A stretch of DNA of 64,000 nucleotides from Comamonadaceae bacterium (GTDB lineage: Bacteria; Pseudomonadota; Gammaproteobacteria; Burkholderiales; Burkholderiaceae_C): NCBI GenBank assembly GCA_027484575.1, contig JAIXSQ010000007.1, positions 558,001 to 622,000 of the forward strand, read 5' to 3'. Position numbers and translations under genes: made by a program. The notes under the pieces were generated by a model. It was not told where the DNA came from and did not search any database. It saw only the letters and a list, made by a program, of their open reading frames with translations. Of this stretch, positions 51,071 through 62,157 are shown one piece after another. Position 1 is the first letter of the stretch. Every line of letters starts with the position of its first letter.

Positions 51071-51729
51071 TGGAACTCGACGACGGCCAGGTCGCCGACG
51101 CGGCGCAGGTCGCGCCCGTGTGGACCGTCTTCGGCGACCTGATGGCCGGGCTGCTGGGCGCCTTCGTGCTGGTGCTCGCCGGGCTGGCGGTGGTGCAGGC
51201 CGACCTGGCCACCAGCCTGCAGGCCGAGACCGCCAAGCGCCGCATCGAGGAGCAGCGCCGCATGGCGCTGGAGAAGGCGCTGGCGGTGCCGCTGGCCTCG
51301 GGCCGCGTGACCGTGGCCAACGGGCGCATCGGCATCAGCGGCAGCGTGCTGTTCGCGCCGGGCTCCGACCAGCTGCGGCCCGAGGGCCGGCAGCTGCTGC
51401 GCAGCCTGGTGCCGCCGCTGGGCGTGTACCTGGGCGAGCGCGGCGAGCTGCTGATGGTCAGCGGCTTCACCGACGACCGGCCGGTGCAGCAGGGCACCAA
51501 GCGCTACGAGGACAACCTGGAGCTGTCGGCGCAGCGCGCGCTCACCGTGGCCCGTGCGCTGATCGACGAGGGCCTGCCCGCCACCCAGGTGTTCGCGGCC
51601 GCCTTCGGCGCGCAGCAGCCGGTGGCCTCGAACGCGAGCGAGTCCGGCCGGGCGCTGAACCGCCGGGTGGAGATCGCGCCGGTGCCGCGGGCGCCGCAGG
51701 CCGCACCGGCCGGCGGCGACAGGCCATGA
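51070..51729 (+). CDS. OmpA/MotB-like protein, partner of the DUF802 protein
   Basis: A 219-residue protein with one N-terminal TM helix (VFGDLMAGLLGAFVLVLAGL), containing Asp23 at the place of the proton-carrying Asp of MotB. A linker helix (KRRIEEQRRMALEKALA) and an OmpA-type peptidoglycan-binding domain (LFAPGSDQLRPEGRQLLR, SGFTDDRPVQQ, LSAQRALTVARALIDEG, ALNRRVEI) follow. The architecture equals MotB and ZorB. With the DUF802 protein it probably forms a peptidoglycan-anchored stator-like ion channel. No flagellar genes apart from cheYZ are nearby, so a flagellar role is unlikely. Confidence 0.85.
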   Translation: MELDDGQVADAAQVAPVWTVFGDLMAGLLGAFVLVLAGLAVVQADLATSLQAETAKRRIEEQRRMALEKALAVPLASGRVTVANGRIGISGSVLFAPGSDQLRPEGRQLLRSLVPPLGVYLGERGELLMVSGFTDDRPVQQGTKRYEDNLELSAQRALTVARALIDEGLPATQVFAAAFGAQQPVASNASESGRALNRRVEIAPVPRAPQAAPAGGDRP

Positions 51730-51784
51730 GCCGCACTGCCGCCTCACGGCGACTCCCGCTGCGCGCGGCCCGGGGGGCGCGTCC

Positions 51785-52507
51785 GTGAGCGGCGCGCCCT
51801 GCGCCGCCGCCGGCGGCCCGGCACTGGCCGAGGGCCTGCAGGCCTTGGAGCGGCTGCGCACGCTCGGCGCGGCCCGCGTGGACCCGACGGCGTTCGCGCG
51901 GCTGGACGCGCTGGCCCGCCGCCTGCCCGGCCAGCCCGAGGCGGTGCAGGCGCGCCTGCTGCCGGCCTTCACGCGCGAGCTGGCCGCGCTGGCGCAGCGC
52001 TGCGAGCGCGCGCAGGCCGAGCTCGACCAACTGGCCCGCCGGCTGCTGGGCGCGCGGCCGCTGCAGGCGCGGCAGCTGCGCCGGCTGCAGGCGCTGGGCG
52101 ACGTGCGCGGGCTGCGCGAGGCCGAGACCGCGCTGCGGGCCGAGGCCGCGCGCGCGCCGCTCGCTGCGCTGGTGGACCATGCGCGGGCCGCGCGCCGCGC
52201 GCAGGCGCCGGGCTCGCCGCTGGAGGCCGCGCCCGGCACGCAGGACGAGCTGGCCAGCGTGCAGCGCTTCCGCGCCGCCTGGGAGCGCCAGCGCAGCCGC
52301 ACCCGCGTGGCCGAGGCCGCGGCCCGCAAGCCGGCCAATGCCGGCCCGCTCAATTCGCACGTGCTGGTGCTGGAGCTGCTCGAGCAGCTCGAACGCAGCG
52401 CACCCGAGCTGCTGCGCCGCGTGGTCGGCCAGCTCGAGACCCTCCAATGGCTGGACGCCCTGCGCGAGGCGCCGGAGCCGGCCCGGGGCAAGCGCAAGCC
52501 GCGCTGA
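51785..52507 (+). CDS. DUF2894 family protein
   Basis: A 240-residue helical protein (LAEGLQALERLRTLGAARVD, a long Ala/Arg/Leu-rich coil, then LNSHVLVLELLEQLERSAPE and LRRVVGQLETLQWLDAL) matching the DUF2894 pattern. It is the fourth member of the DUF3348-DUF802-OmpA-DUF2894 block. GTG 51785 lies 55 nt after the OmpA stop. The predicted coil could dock with the cytoplasmic rod of the DUF802 protein (inference). The C-terminus is Lys/Arg-rich. Confidence 0.75.
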   Translation: MSGAPCAAAGGPALAEGLQALERLRTLGAARVDPTAFARLDALARRLPGQPEAVQARLLPAFTRELAALAQRCERAQAELDQLARRLLGARPLQARQLRRLQALGDVRGLREAETALRAEAARAPLAALVDHARAARRAQAPGSPLEAAPGTQDELASVQRFRAAWERQRSRTRVAEAAARKPANAGPLNSHVLVLELLEQLERSAPELLRRVVGQLETLQWLDALREAPEPARGKRKPR

Positions 52508-52533
52508 GCCCGATCCCCACGGACACCCACCGC

Positions 52534-53523
52534 ATGCCCGCTTCCGACCGCCGCCGCCTGCTCGCCCTGCTGGCCGCCGGCTCCGCCCTCACCGCCCTGC
52601 CGCTCCGCCACGCGCGCGCCGCCGCCTGGCCGTCGCGCCCGGTGCGGCTGGTCGTGCCCTTCCCGGCCGGCGGCGGCACCGACATCGCCGCCCGCCTGCT
52701 GGCCGAGCGCCTGGCCCCGCGCCTGGGCCAGCCGGTGGTGGTGGAGAACAAGCCCGGCGCCTCGACCATCCTGGGCGTGCAGCAGGTGGTGGACGCGGAG
52801 CCCGATGGCCACGTGCTGCTGCTGTCCGGCTCCACCAGCTACACGGTCAATCCGGCGGTGCGCCCGCGCCTGCCCTACGACCCGTTCCGCCAGCTCACGC
52901 CACTGGCCCTGGTCGCGCGCGCGCCGCTGGTGCTGCTGGCGCAGGCCGCGGGGCCGCATGCCACGCTGGGCGCGCTGCTCGATGCGGCCGCGCGCCAGCC
53001 GGGAGTGCTGAACTACGCCACCTTCGGCCCCGGCACCGGGCCGCACCTGGTCACCGAGCTGGTGGCCCGCGCCCGCGGCGTGCAGCTGACGGCCGTGCCC
53101 TACAAGGGCAGCGGCGAGGCGCTGCTGGCGCTGGTGCGCGGCGACGTCGCGCTGGGCGTGGACACGCTGGCCGCGGCCGCGCCGCAGCTGCGCGCCGGCA
53201 AGCTGCGCGCGCTGGCGGTGGTGGCGGCGCAGCGCTCGCCGCTGCTGCCCGGCGTGCCCGGCTACGCGGAGCTGGGCCTGCTGGACGCGCTGTTCGAGGG
53301 CTGGTACGCGCTGGCCGGGCCCGCGGGGCTGCCCGCCGCCGTGCAGGACACGCTGCTGCAGCACCTGCGCGTGGTGCTGGCCGAGCCGGGCCTGCGCGAG
53401 CGCATGGCGCAGCAGTCGCTGGAGGCCACGCTGCTGGAGCCGGCGGCGCTGCGCGCACTGATGGACCGCGAGGTGGTGCGCTACCGCGCGCTGGCCGCGC
53501 GCACCGGCATCCGGCTCGACTGA
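52534..53523 (+). CDS. Bug family tripartite tricarboxylate receptor (TctC-type)
   Basis: A 329-residue periplasmic binding protein. The N-terminus SDRRRLLALLAAGSALTAL has three Arg before the hydrophobic core and could use the Tat or Sec route, with cleavage near RARAAA. Bug signatures: VRLVVPFPAGGGTDIAARLL, GQPVVVENKPGASTILGVQQ, LNYATFGPGTGPHLVTEL and AVPYKGSGEALLAL. The ligand is unknown. ATG 52534 without a clear Shine-Dalgarno. It lies 26 nt after the DUF2894 gene and 2 nt before the helicase gene, so it may be co-transcribed with both, though it shares no obvious function with them. Confidence 0.9.
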   Translation: MPASDRRRLLALLAAGSALTALPLRHARAAAWPSRPVRLVVPFPAGGGTDIAARLLAERLAPRLGQPVVVENKPGASTILGVQQVVDAEPDGHVLLLSGSTSYTVNPAVRPRLPYDPFRQLTPLALVARAPLVLLAQAAGPHATLGALLDAAARQPGVLNYATFGPGTGPHLVTELVARARGVQLTAVPYKGSGEALLALVRGDVALGVDTLAAAAPQLRAGKLRALAVVAAQRSPLLPGVPGYAELGLLDALFEGWYALAGPAGLPAAVQDTLLQHLRVVLAEPGLRERMAQQSLEATLLEPAALRALMDREVVRYRALAARTGIRLD

Positions 53524-53525
53524 GC

Positions 53526-55694
53526 ATGCCCCAGGACGCGGACGCCGGCTTTCCGGACGGCAGCTGGCAGGCCCTGGGCCTGGCGGCCTACGACGTGGTG
53601 CTCGGCCGCGCCGCGGGCTTCCGCGCGCGCCCGGGGCAGCGCGCGATGGCCGCCGCCTGTGCGCAGGCACTGGCCGCCGGCGAGCTGGGCGACACGCCCG
53701 AGGAGCCCCGGCGCGCCGTCGCCGTCGTGCAGGCCGGCACCGGCGTGGGCAAGTCGGCCGCGTACATCACGGCCGGCGCGGCGATCGCCAAGGCCCGCGG
53801 GACCCGGCTGCTGATCTCGACCAGTACCGTGGCGCTGCAGTCGCAGCTGCTCGAGAAGGACCTGCCGGCGCTGTCGGCCGCCAGCCCGGTGCCCTTCACC
53901 TTCGCGCTGGCCAAGGGCCGCGGGCGCTACGTCTGCAAGGAGCGGCTGCTGCGCGAGGCGAAGCTGGAGACCGCGGCGCAGGACCTGCTGGACTTCGGCG
54001 AGCTGCCCGCCGGCGGCGGGCCCGCCGTGGCGCCCCCGCCGCCGCAGGCGGCGGACGAGGCCCGCGTGCGCTGGTGGACCGGCCTGGCCGACGCCTTGGC
54101 CACCGGCGGCTGGGACGGCGACCGCGACAGCCTGCCGGTGCAGCCGGCGCCCGGCGACTGGGAGCCGGTCGCGGCCGAGCGCCACACCTGCACCGCCCGC
54201 GCCTGCCCGCATTTCGACGACTGCGCCTATTACCGCGCGCGGCGCCGCCTCGCCGACGTGGACGTGATCGTCGCCAACCACGACCTGCTGCTGGCCAGCG
54301 TGTCGGCCCGGGTGCTGCCCGACCTGTCGCAGACGCTGCTGGTGATCGACGAGGCGCACCACCTGCCGCAGAAGGCGGTGGAGCAGTTCGCCGCCCACAT
54401 GGACCTGACGCGGCTGCGCTGGCTGGAACGCGCCGGCCGCGTGCTGCCCGGTGTCGCCGGCGAGCTGCAGCAGGCCCTGCCGCCGGGCACCGAGGAAGCC
54501 GTGCCCGCCCTGCGCGCGGCCCTGCATGCGCTGGCCGCGCTGCTGCAGCGGCACGGTGACGAGGCCCTGGCCGCCAACGGCGTGCAGCGCCTGTCGGAGG
54601 CCATGGTCCACGAGGTGATGGGCGAGCCGCTGCGTGCGGTGGCGCGCGGCGCGGCGCTGCTGCTGGCCGCCGCCAGCGGTCTGGGCGGCGAGCTCAAGGC
54701 CCGCATGCGCGAGCAGCCCGGCGCCACGCGGCTGGCCGCGCTGTACGCCGCGCTGGGCGCGCTGGCGCCGCCGCTGGCCGCGGCGCAGGAGACCGCCGAG
54801 CGCCTGCTCACCGAGGGCGAGGACGCGCGCCGCACCGCCAAGTGGTGGACCGCCGAGCCCGAGGGCACCGGCATCGGCCTGCGCCTGCATGCCTGCCCCA
54901 TCCTGCCCGGCGAGCTGCTGCGCCAGCACCTGTGGCCGCGGGTGCGCGCGGCGGTGCTGACCTCGGCCACGCTCACCAGCTGCGGCAGCTTCGACTTCTT
55001 CCTGCGCGAGGCCGGGCTGGCGCGCCACCCGGGCCTGCGCACGCTGGCGGTGGACAGCCCCTTCGACCATGCGCGCCAGGGCGCCATCGTCGTGCGCCGC
55101 ACCCGCCACGCGCCGCGCGCGCTCGACGCCTTCCATGCCGAGGTCGCCTCGCTGCTCGCGCACGAGATCGCGCAGCTGCCCACCGGCGGCGGGCTGGCGC
55201 TGTTCACCTCGCGCCGCCACCTGGACCAGGCCGTCGACGTGCTGCAGGACCTGGACCCCGCGCTGCTGCGCGAGCGGGTGCTGGTGCAGGGCGCGCAACC
55301 GCGCGGGCTGCTGGTGGCCGAGCATGCGCGGCGCGTGCGCGCCGGCCGGCCCAGCGTGCTGCTGGGCCTGGCCTCGTTCGGCGAGGGCCTGGACCTGCCC
55401 GGCGACCTGTGCCGCCACCTGTGGATCGCCAAGCTGCCCTTCGGCAGTCCCGACGACCCGGTGGGCGAGGCGCGGGCGCGCTGGGTCGAGGAAGGCGGCG
55501 GCAACGCCTTCTCGGACCTGGTGGTGCCGGCCACCGGCGTACGGCTGGCGCAATGGACCGGCCGCGGCATCCGCAGCGAGACCGACACCGCCCGCATCAC
55601 GATCTACGACAGCCGGCTGGTCGACCAGCCCTGGGGCCGGCGCCTGCTGGCCGGCCTGCCCCCCTACCCCGTCGAGGTGCTGCCCGCGCCCTGA
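53526..55694 (+). CDS. DinG/Rad3 family superfamily 2 DNA helicase
   Basis: A 722-residue helicase. Walker A QAGTGVGKSAAY, Walker B LLVIDEAHHLPQ (DEAH), motif III-like VLTSATLTS and a C-terminal motif VLLGLASFGEGLDLPG are visible. The Fe-S domain cysteines of the XPD/DinG group are present: Cys in YVCKERLL and the triplet HTCTARACPHFDDCAYY. It should unwind DNA 5'-3', acting on R-loops or stalled forks. The start ATG 53526 lies 2 nt after the Bug stop. It is not the SNF2-type ZorD of Zorya systems despite its closeness to the motor-like operon. Confidence 0.92.
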   Translation: MPQDADAGFPDGSWQALGLAAYDVVLGRAAGFRARPGQRAMAAACAQALAAGELGDTPEEPRRAVAVVQAGTGVGKSAAYITAGAAIAKARGTRLLISTSTVALQSQLLEKDLPALSAASPVPFTFALAKGRGRYVCKERLLREAKLETAAQDLLDFGELPAGGGPAVAPPPPQAADEARVRWWTGLADALATGGWDGDRDSLPVQPAPGDWEPVAAERHTCTARACPHFDDCAYYRARRRLADVDVIVANHDLLLASVSARVLPDLSQTLLVIDEAHHLPQKAVEQFAAHMDLTRLRWLERAGRVLPGVAGELQQALPPGTEEAVPALRAALHALAALLQRHGDEALAANGVQRLSEAMVHEVMGEPLRAVARGAALLLAAASGLGGELKARMREQPGATRLAALYAALGALAPPLAAAQETAERLLTEGEDARRTAKWWTAEPEGTGIGLRLHACPILPGELLRQHLWPRVRAAVLTSATLTSCGSFDFFLREAGLARHPGLRTLAVDSPFDHARQGAIVVRRTRHAPRALDAFHAEVASLLAHEIAQLPTGGGLALFTSRRHLDQAVDVLQDLDPALLRERVLVQGAQPRGLLVAEHARRVRAGRPSVLLGLASFGEGLDLPGDLCRHLWIAKLPFGSPDDPVGEARARWVEEGGGNAFSDLVVPATGVRLAQWTGRGIRSETDTARITIYDSRLVDQPWGRRLLAGLPPYPVEVLPAP

Positions 55695-55716
55695 CACGGC
55701 CCCGAGACCCACCACC

Positions 55717-56328
55717 ATGGATCCCTTCCTCCTGTCCCTCATGGCGCTGGGCGCCGGCTGGGTGCTGCGCGCCCGCGACCAGCAGCGCCGCATCGCGCGG
55801 CTGTCCACCCACCTGGCCGGCCGCGGCATCGAGCGCCACATCGAGGCGCTGGCCGACGGCTACCTGCGGGCGCTGGGCGAGCCCGACCCGCAGCGCGCCG
55901 CGGCGGTGTGGACCCTGCTGGAAGGGCACGAGCAGGCGCTGGCGCGCGAGGTGGCGCAGCTGGCGCGCAGCTTCGCCGACGTGCCGGCCGAGCAGGCCCG
56001 CGTCAGCCGGCTGCCGGTCTGGCTGCCCGGGGCCACCCGGTGGGGCCCCTGGTTCGACATGCGCGAGCTGCTGCAGCTGCATGCACGCGGCATCCGCCGC
56101 GCCGTCGACGTGCCGCGCGGCCAGGGGGCCGCGCAGGCCCGCGACCGCGCCTACACGGTCAGCGCGGAGATGCTGCTGCTGCAGCACGGCTGCCACTGGT
56201 ACTGCCGCTCGCGCACCGTGGCCTCGGCCCGCATGGTCGCGCGCCACCGCACGCCGCATGCGCAGCTGCTGGCCGGCGTGAGCGGGCAAACGCGGTCGGC
56301 GTACCAGGCGCTGACCGGGGTGCGCTGA
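55717..56328 (+). CDS. Conserved hypothetical protein
   Basis: A 203-residue protein. A short hydrophobic N-terminus (PFLLSLMALGAGWVLRARDQ) may anchor it, followed by a helical domain (YLRALGEPDPQRAAAVWTLL) and an aromatic-rich part (PGATRWGPWFDMRELLQLHA, GCHWYCRSRTVASARMVARH). Family unknown to me; it looks conserved. It follows the helicase gene by 22 nt, so co-transcription is likely. Confidence 0.65.
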   Translation: MDPFLLSLMALGAGWVLRARDQQRRIARLSTHLAGRGIERHIEALADGYLRALGEPDPQRAAAVWTLLEGHEQALAREVAQLARSFADVPAEQARVSRLPVWLPGATRWGPWFDMRELLQLHARGIRRAVDVPRGQGAAQARDRAYTVSAEMLLLQHGCHWYCRSRTVASARMVARHRTPHAQLLAGVSGQTRSAYQALTGVR

Positions 56329-56371
56329 GGCTCCTGGCGCCGTCATCCCCGGCGTCCCGACGCCCAGCGAC

Positions 56372-56453
56372 CGTCATCCCGGCGCAGGCCGGGATCCAGT
56401 GACGTGCAACGGCGCGGGCAAGACGCTGGAACCCCGGCCTGCGCCGGGGCGAG
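56372..56453. repeat. Second REP family, inverted pair
   Basis: GTCATCCCGGCGCAGGCCGG followed by GATCCAG, and about 30 bp later the inverted form CTGGAACCCCGGCCTGCGCC. This element differs in sequence from the GTCATGCCCGCG arrays elsewhere in the window. The pair can form a long hairpin between the hypothetical gene and the katG promoter and may end transcription. Confidence 0.8.
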
Positions 56454-56481
56454 GACTCATGGAGCTATAGCTCATCAATAA

Positions 56482-58806
<2,325 letters not shown>

Positions 58807-58807
58807 C

Positions 58808-58836
58808 GTCCGTCGCCCCCGCGCAGGCGGGGGCCC
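58808..58836. repeat. Single REP element
   Basis: One copy of the CCCCCGCGCAGGCGGGGGCC palindrome immediately after the katG stop, of the same type as the second palindrome in the large arrays. It could serve as a 3' hairpin for katG mRNA. Confidence 0.75.
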
Positions 58837-59023
58837 AGGCTGCCGCGCGCAGCGCGGCGTCGTACGGCCGAACCGGCGCCGTCGCTGGATCTCCGATTCC
58901 TCGGTGATGACGCAGGGGGTGGGCAGGACGCCCACCCCCTGCCCCGGCCTGCTTAAGCAATCGTCCTATCCACCCGGCCCGCGATGGGCCGAAACCCGGG
59001 GGACTCCCTCGATTTCCCGGGCC

Positions 59024-59419
59024 ATGGACCTCAAAGCACTCACCTTCCTCGTCGTGGACGACTTCTCCACGATGCGGCGCATCGTCATCGGACTGCTCAA
59101 GGAGCTGGGCGCCACCAACACGGTGGAGGCCGAGAACGGGCAGCAGGCGCTGGACACGCTGCGCATGCGCAAGGTCGACTTCGTCATCACGGACTGGAAC
59201 ATGCCCGTGATGACCGGCATCGACCTGCTGCGCGGCATCCGCGCCGACGATGCCCTGAAGAACCTGCCGGTGCTGATGATCACCGCCGAGGCCAAGAAGG
59301 AGAACATCGTCGAGGCCGCGCAGGCGGGTGCCGACGGCTACATCGTCAAGCCGTTCACCGCGGCGACCCTCGGAGAGAAGATGAGCAAGATCCTGCAGAA
59401 GAAAGGGCTCGCCGCATGA
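59024..59419 (+). CDS. cheY: Chemotaxis response regulator CheY
   Basis: A 131-residue receiver protein with the CheY consensus [20 protein letters not shown], Asp57 in [13 protein letters not shown], Thr in [12 protein letters not shown] and Lys109 in [11 protein letters not shown]. This is a genuine flagellar-switch CheY rather than a generic receiver. ATG 59024. A short intergenic stretch from katG contains GCTTAAGC and an AT-richer patch but no clear promoter. It overlaps cheZ by 4 nt. The rest of the chemotaxis cluster is not in the window. Confidence 0.95.
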   Translation: MDLKALTFLVVDDFSTMRRIVIGLLKELGATNTVEAENGQQALDTLRMRKVDFVITDWNMPVMTGIDLLRGIRADDALKNLPVLMITAEAKKENIVEAAQAGADGYIVKPFTAATLGEKMSKILQKKGLAA

Positions 59420-60018
59420 GCAACATGACCGACCACGCTGCCGCGGCGGAACTGGAGGACCTGCGCGTGCGCGTGGGCCACCTGACGCGGGAACTGCACG
59501 AATCGCTCAAGCAGCTGGGCGTGGTGCCCACGCTGTCCGACGTGGCGCAGCAGCTCCCGGACGCCAAGAGCCGGCTGCGCTACATCGCCGAGGTGGCCGA
59601 GCGCAGCGCCACGCGGGTGCTGGACAGCATCGACGCGCTGCAGCCGCAGGCCCAGGCCATGCGCGACGAGGCCGACGTCCTGCTGCAGCAGCTGCAGGGC
59701 GGCGGCGATGCCTGGCGCACCACGATGGCCGCGTTCCTGCTGAAGGTGCAGGCCAACTGCGAGTCCTCGCTGGCGCATTACCACGAGATGCTGATGGCGC
59801 AGGAGTTCCAGGACCTCACGGGCCAGGTGGTCAAGCGCACCGAGACCATCGTCAGCCACCTCGAAAAGCAGCTGGTGCAGCTGCTGGTGGACACGGCCGG
59901 ACCCGAGGTGCAGCGCAAGGCCGAGGAGCTGGAAGGCCCGCAAGTCGAGGCCGGCAAGAGCGGCACCGTCGCCAACCAGGGCGAGGTCGACGACCTGCTG
60001 GCCAGCCTGGGGTTCTGA
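59416..60018 (+). CDS. cheZ: CheY phosphatase CheZ
   Basis: A 200-residue helical protein that dephosphorylates CheY-P. The catalytic Gln is in [14 protein letters not shown], and the C-terminal CheY-binding peptide [11 protein letters not shown] is complete. The long helical hairpin (about 20-150) is of standard length. ATG overlaps the cheY stop (ATGA). A strong hairpin with a short T-run follows the gene. Confidence 0.95.
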   Translation: MSNMTDHAAAAELEDLRVRVGHLTRELHESLKQLGVVPTLSDVAQQLPDAKSRLRYIAEVAERSATRVLDSIDALQPQAQAMRDEADVLLQQLQGGGDAWRTTMAAFLLKVQANCESSLAHYHEMLMAQEFQDLTGQVVKRTETIVSHLEKQLVQLLVDTAGPEVQRKAEELEGPQVEAGKSGTVANQGEVDDLLASLGF

Positions 60019-60039
60019 CGCCCCGGCACCCCCGGACCG

Positions 60040-60063
60040 AGGCCGGCGCACGCCGGCCTTTGC
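60040..60063 (+). terminator. Rho-independent-like terminator after cheZ
   Basis: AGGCCGGCG, CA loop, CGCCGGCCT, then TT: a 9-bp perfect GC stem starting 22 nt after the cheZ stop, with only a short T-run. Confidence 0.7.
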
Positions 60064-60068
60064 ACTTT

Positions 60069-60098
60069 CTTGATGCGCCCGCCGCCAGGCTTGATGCG
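60069..60098 (+). promoter_or_regulatory. Direct repeat upstream of the kdp genes
   Basis: CTTGATGCG occurs at 60069-60077 and again at 60090-60098, 21 bp apart (about two helical turns), between the cheZ terminator and the first kdp-associated gene. It may bind a regulator such as KdpE or may be chance. Confidence 0.35.
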
Positions 60099-60152
60099 GC
60101 GCAGACGCCTGCCGCGCCACGATCGGCGGGTCACGTCACAAGGAGGTGCGAC

Positions 60153-60269
60153 ATGGGAGATCTGCTGATGCTGGCGCTGATCGGCGCCGGCTGGTTCGCG
60201 CTGGTGGCGCTGGTCGCCGGCCTGCGGCGCCTGGCCCCGGCCGGCGCTGCGCGGAGGGACGGGCGATGA
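60153..60269 (+). CDS. Small membrane protein upstream of kdpF
   Basis: A 38-residue protein, MGDLLMLALIGAGWFALVAL, with a single TM helix and a short basic tail ([14 protein letters not shown]). ATG 60153 has a strong AAGGAGG site 6 nt upstream. Its stop overlaps the kdpF start (ATGA). Such tiny proteins upstream of kdpF occur in Burkholderiales; no function is assigned. Confidence 0.65.
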   Translation: MGDLLMLALIGAGWFALVALVAGLRRLAPAGAARRDGR

Positions 60270-60361
60270 GCGACGCCGTGCTCTGGGGCACCGCCGGCGC
60301 CTGCGCCGTCGGCCTGTTCGCCTACCTGCTGTGGGCGCTGCTGCGCGCCGAGGAGTTCTGA
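60266..60361 (+). CDS. kdpF: K+-ATPase stabilising subunit KdpF
   Basis: A 31-residue single-helix protein with the KdpF ending [12 protein letters not shown]. It stabilises the Kdp complex at its lipid interface. Coupled by overlap to the small membrane protein upstream, and 1 nt before kdpA. Confidence 0.8.
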   Translation: MSDAVLWGTAGACAVGLFAYLLWALLRAEEF

Positions 60362-60362
60362 G

Positions 60363-62135
60363 ATGGACGCTTCGGCCTGGGGCCTGCTGGCCCTGTACCT
60401 CGTCCTGCTGGCGGCCGCCGCGTGGCCGCTTGGACTGTGGATGCACCGGCTGCTGGACGGCCGCCACCCGCTGTGGATGCAGCGCCTGGAGGCGCCGCTG
60501 CTGCGCCTGGCCGGTGGCCGCGGCGAGCAGGACTGGCGCGCGTACGCGCTGGCGCTGCTGGCCTTCAACGCGCTGGGCGTGCTGGCGCTGTACGCGCTGC
60601 AGCGGCTGCAGCACCTGCTGCCGCTGAACCCGGCCGGCATCACTGCGCCGACGCCGGATTCGGCGCTGAACACGGCGATCAGCTTCGTGACCAACACGAA
60701 CTGGCAGGGCTACGCCGGCGAGGCGGGCATGAGCCTGCTGACGCAGATGGCCGGCCTGGCGGTGCAGAACTTCGTCTCGGCCGCCACCGGCATCGCCGTG
60801 GCCTTCGCCCTGGTGCGCGGCTTCGCCCGGCGCAGCAGCGCCACGCTGGGCAACTTCTGGGAGGACCTGCTGCGCAGCACGCTGTGGCTGCTGCTGCCGC
60901 TGTCGCTGCTGCTGGCACTGGCCCTGGTGCAGCAGGGCGTGGTGCAGAACCTCTCCGGGCCGCTGCAGGCCACGCTGGTGGAGGAGCTGGCCTACAGCCA
61001 GCCCAGGCTGGACGCGGCCGGCCAGCCGCTGCGCGACGCCGCGGGCCAGGCGCTGACCGAGACGGTACGCACAGGCTCGCAGACGCTGCCGATGGGGCCG
61101 GTGGCCTCGCAGGAGGCGATCAAGATGCTGGGCACCAACGGCGGCGGCTTCTTCAACGCCAACTCTGCGCACCCCTACGAGAACCCGACGGCGCTGAGCA
61201 ACCTGCTGCAGATGCTGGCGATCTTCGCCATCCCGGCCGGGCTGTGCGTGGTGTTCGGCCGCGCGGTGGGCGACCTGCGCCAGGGCGCCGTGCTGCTGGC
61301 CGCGATGACCGTGATGTTCGTCGTCGCGGTGGTGGTGGCCACGGGTGCCGAGCAGGCGGGCAACCCGCAGTTCGCGGCGCTCGGCGCCGACGGCACCGCC
61401 AACATGGAGGGCAAGGAGCAGCGCTTCGGCATCGCGACCTCCACGCTGTTCGCGGTGATCACCACGTCCGCGTCCTGCGGCGCGGTCAACGCCATGCACG
61501 ACTCGTTCACGCCCCTGGGTGGCATGGTGCCGATGGTGATGATGCAGCTGGGCGAGGTGGTGTTCGGCGGGGTCGGCGCCGGCCTGTACGGGATGCTGGT
61601 GTTCGCCGTCGTGGCCGTGTTCATCGCCGGGCTGATGATCGGCCGAACGCCCGAGTACGTCGGCAAGAAGATCGGCCCGCACGAGATGAAGCTGGTCGCC
61701 CTGGTGGTGCTGGCCACGCCGCTGCTGGTGCTGCTGGGCACCGCCGTCGCGGCCGTCACGCCCGCGGGACTGGCCGGGCTGGCCAACCCGGGCGCGCATG
61801 GCTTCTCCGAGATCCTGTACGCCTTCAGCTCGGCGGCCAACAACAACGGCAGCGCCTTCGCCGGCCTGTCGGCCAACACACCCTTCTACAACCTGATGCT
61901 CGGCGGCGCCATGTGGGGCGGTCGCTTCCTGGTGATCGTGCCGGTTCTGGCGCTGGCCGGCGCGCTGGCCGCCCGGCCGCGCCTGCCCGCCACCGCCGGC
62001 ACGTTGCCCACCCACGGGCCGCTGTTCGCCGCGCTGCTGGTGGGCACCGTGCTGCTGGTGGGGCTGCTGAACTACGTGCCCGCGCTGGCGCTGGGCCCGG
62101 TGGTCGAGCACCTGCTGCTGTGGGCCGGGAACTGA
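60363..62135 (+). CDS. kdpA: Potassium-transporting ATPase subunit KdpA
   Basis: A 590-residue membrane protein of the SKT channel superfamily that binds K+ in the Kdp complex. The selectivity-loop motifs [39 protein letters not shown] and [13 protein letters not shown] are all present, so the pore should be functional. ATG 60363. It is followed 22 nt later by kdpB with an AAGGAGGA site. Kdp operons are normally induced by low K+ through KdpDE, which are not in the window. Confidence 0.96.
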   Translation: MDASAWGLLALYLVLLAAAAWPLGLWMHRLLDGRHPLWMQRLEAPLLRLAGGRGEQDWRAYALALLAFNALGVLALYALQRLQHLLPLNPAGITAPTPDSALNTAISFVTNTNWQGYAGEAGMSLLTQMAGLAVQNFVSAATGIAVAFALVRGFARRSSATLGNFWEDLLRSTLWLLLPLSLLLALALVQQGVVQNLSGPLQATLVEELAYSQPRLDAAGQPLRDAAGQALTETVRTGSQTLPMGPVASQEAIKMLGTNGGGFFNANSAHPYENPTALSNLLQMLAIFAIPAGLCVVFGRAVGDLRQGAVLLAAMTVMFVVAVVVATGAEQAGNPQFAALGADGTANMEGKEQRFGIATSTLFAVITTSASCGAVNAMHDSFTPLGGMVPMVMMQLGEVVFGGVGAGLYGMLVFAVVAVFIAGLMIGRTPEYVGKKIGPHEMKLVALVVLATPLLVLLGTAVAAVTPAGLAGLANPGAHGFSEILYAFSSAANNNGSAFAGLSANTPFYNLMLGGAMWGGRFLVIVPVLALAGALAARPRLPATAGTLPTHGPLFAALLVGTVLLVGLLNYVPALALGPVVEHLLLWAGN

Positions 62136-62157
62136 GAACGACAAGGAGGAACGTCGC

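Noticed and set aside
48863..51729. Flagellar stator motA-motB
   Set aside because: The 735-residue protein with a huge tail does not match MotA length or sequence, and no flagellar genes adjoin it; cheYZ is 7 kb away beyond unrelated genes.
48863..55694. Complete Zorya defence system (motor genes plus nearby helicase)
   Set aside because: No ZorC, ZorD or ZorE is recognisable. The helicase is DinG/Rad3-type with an Fe-S domain and is separated by a Bug gene. Only the motor pair resembles ZorAB.
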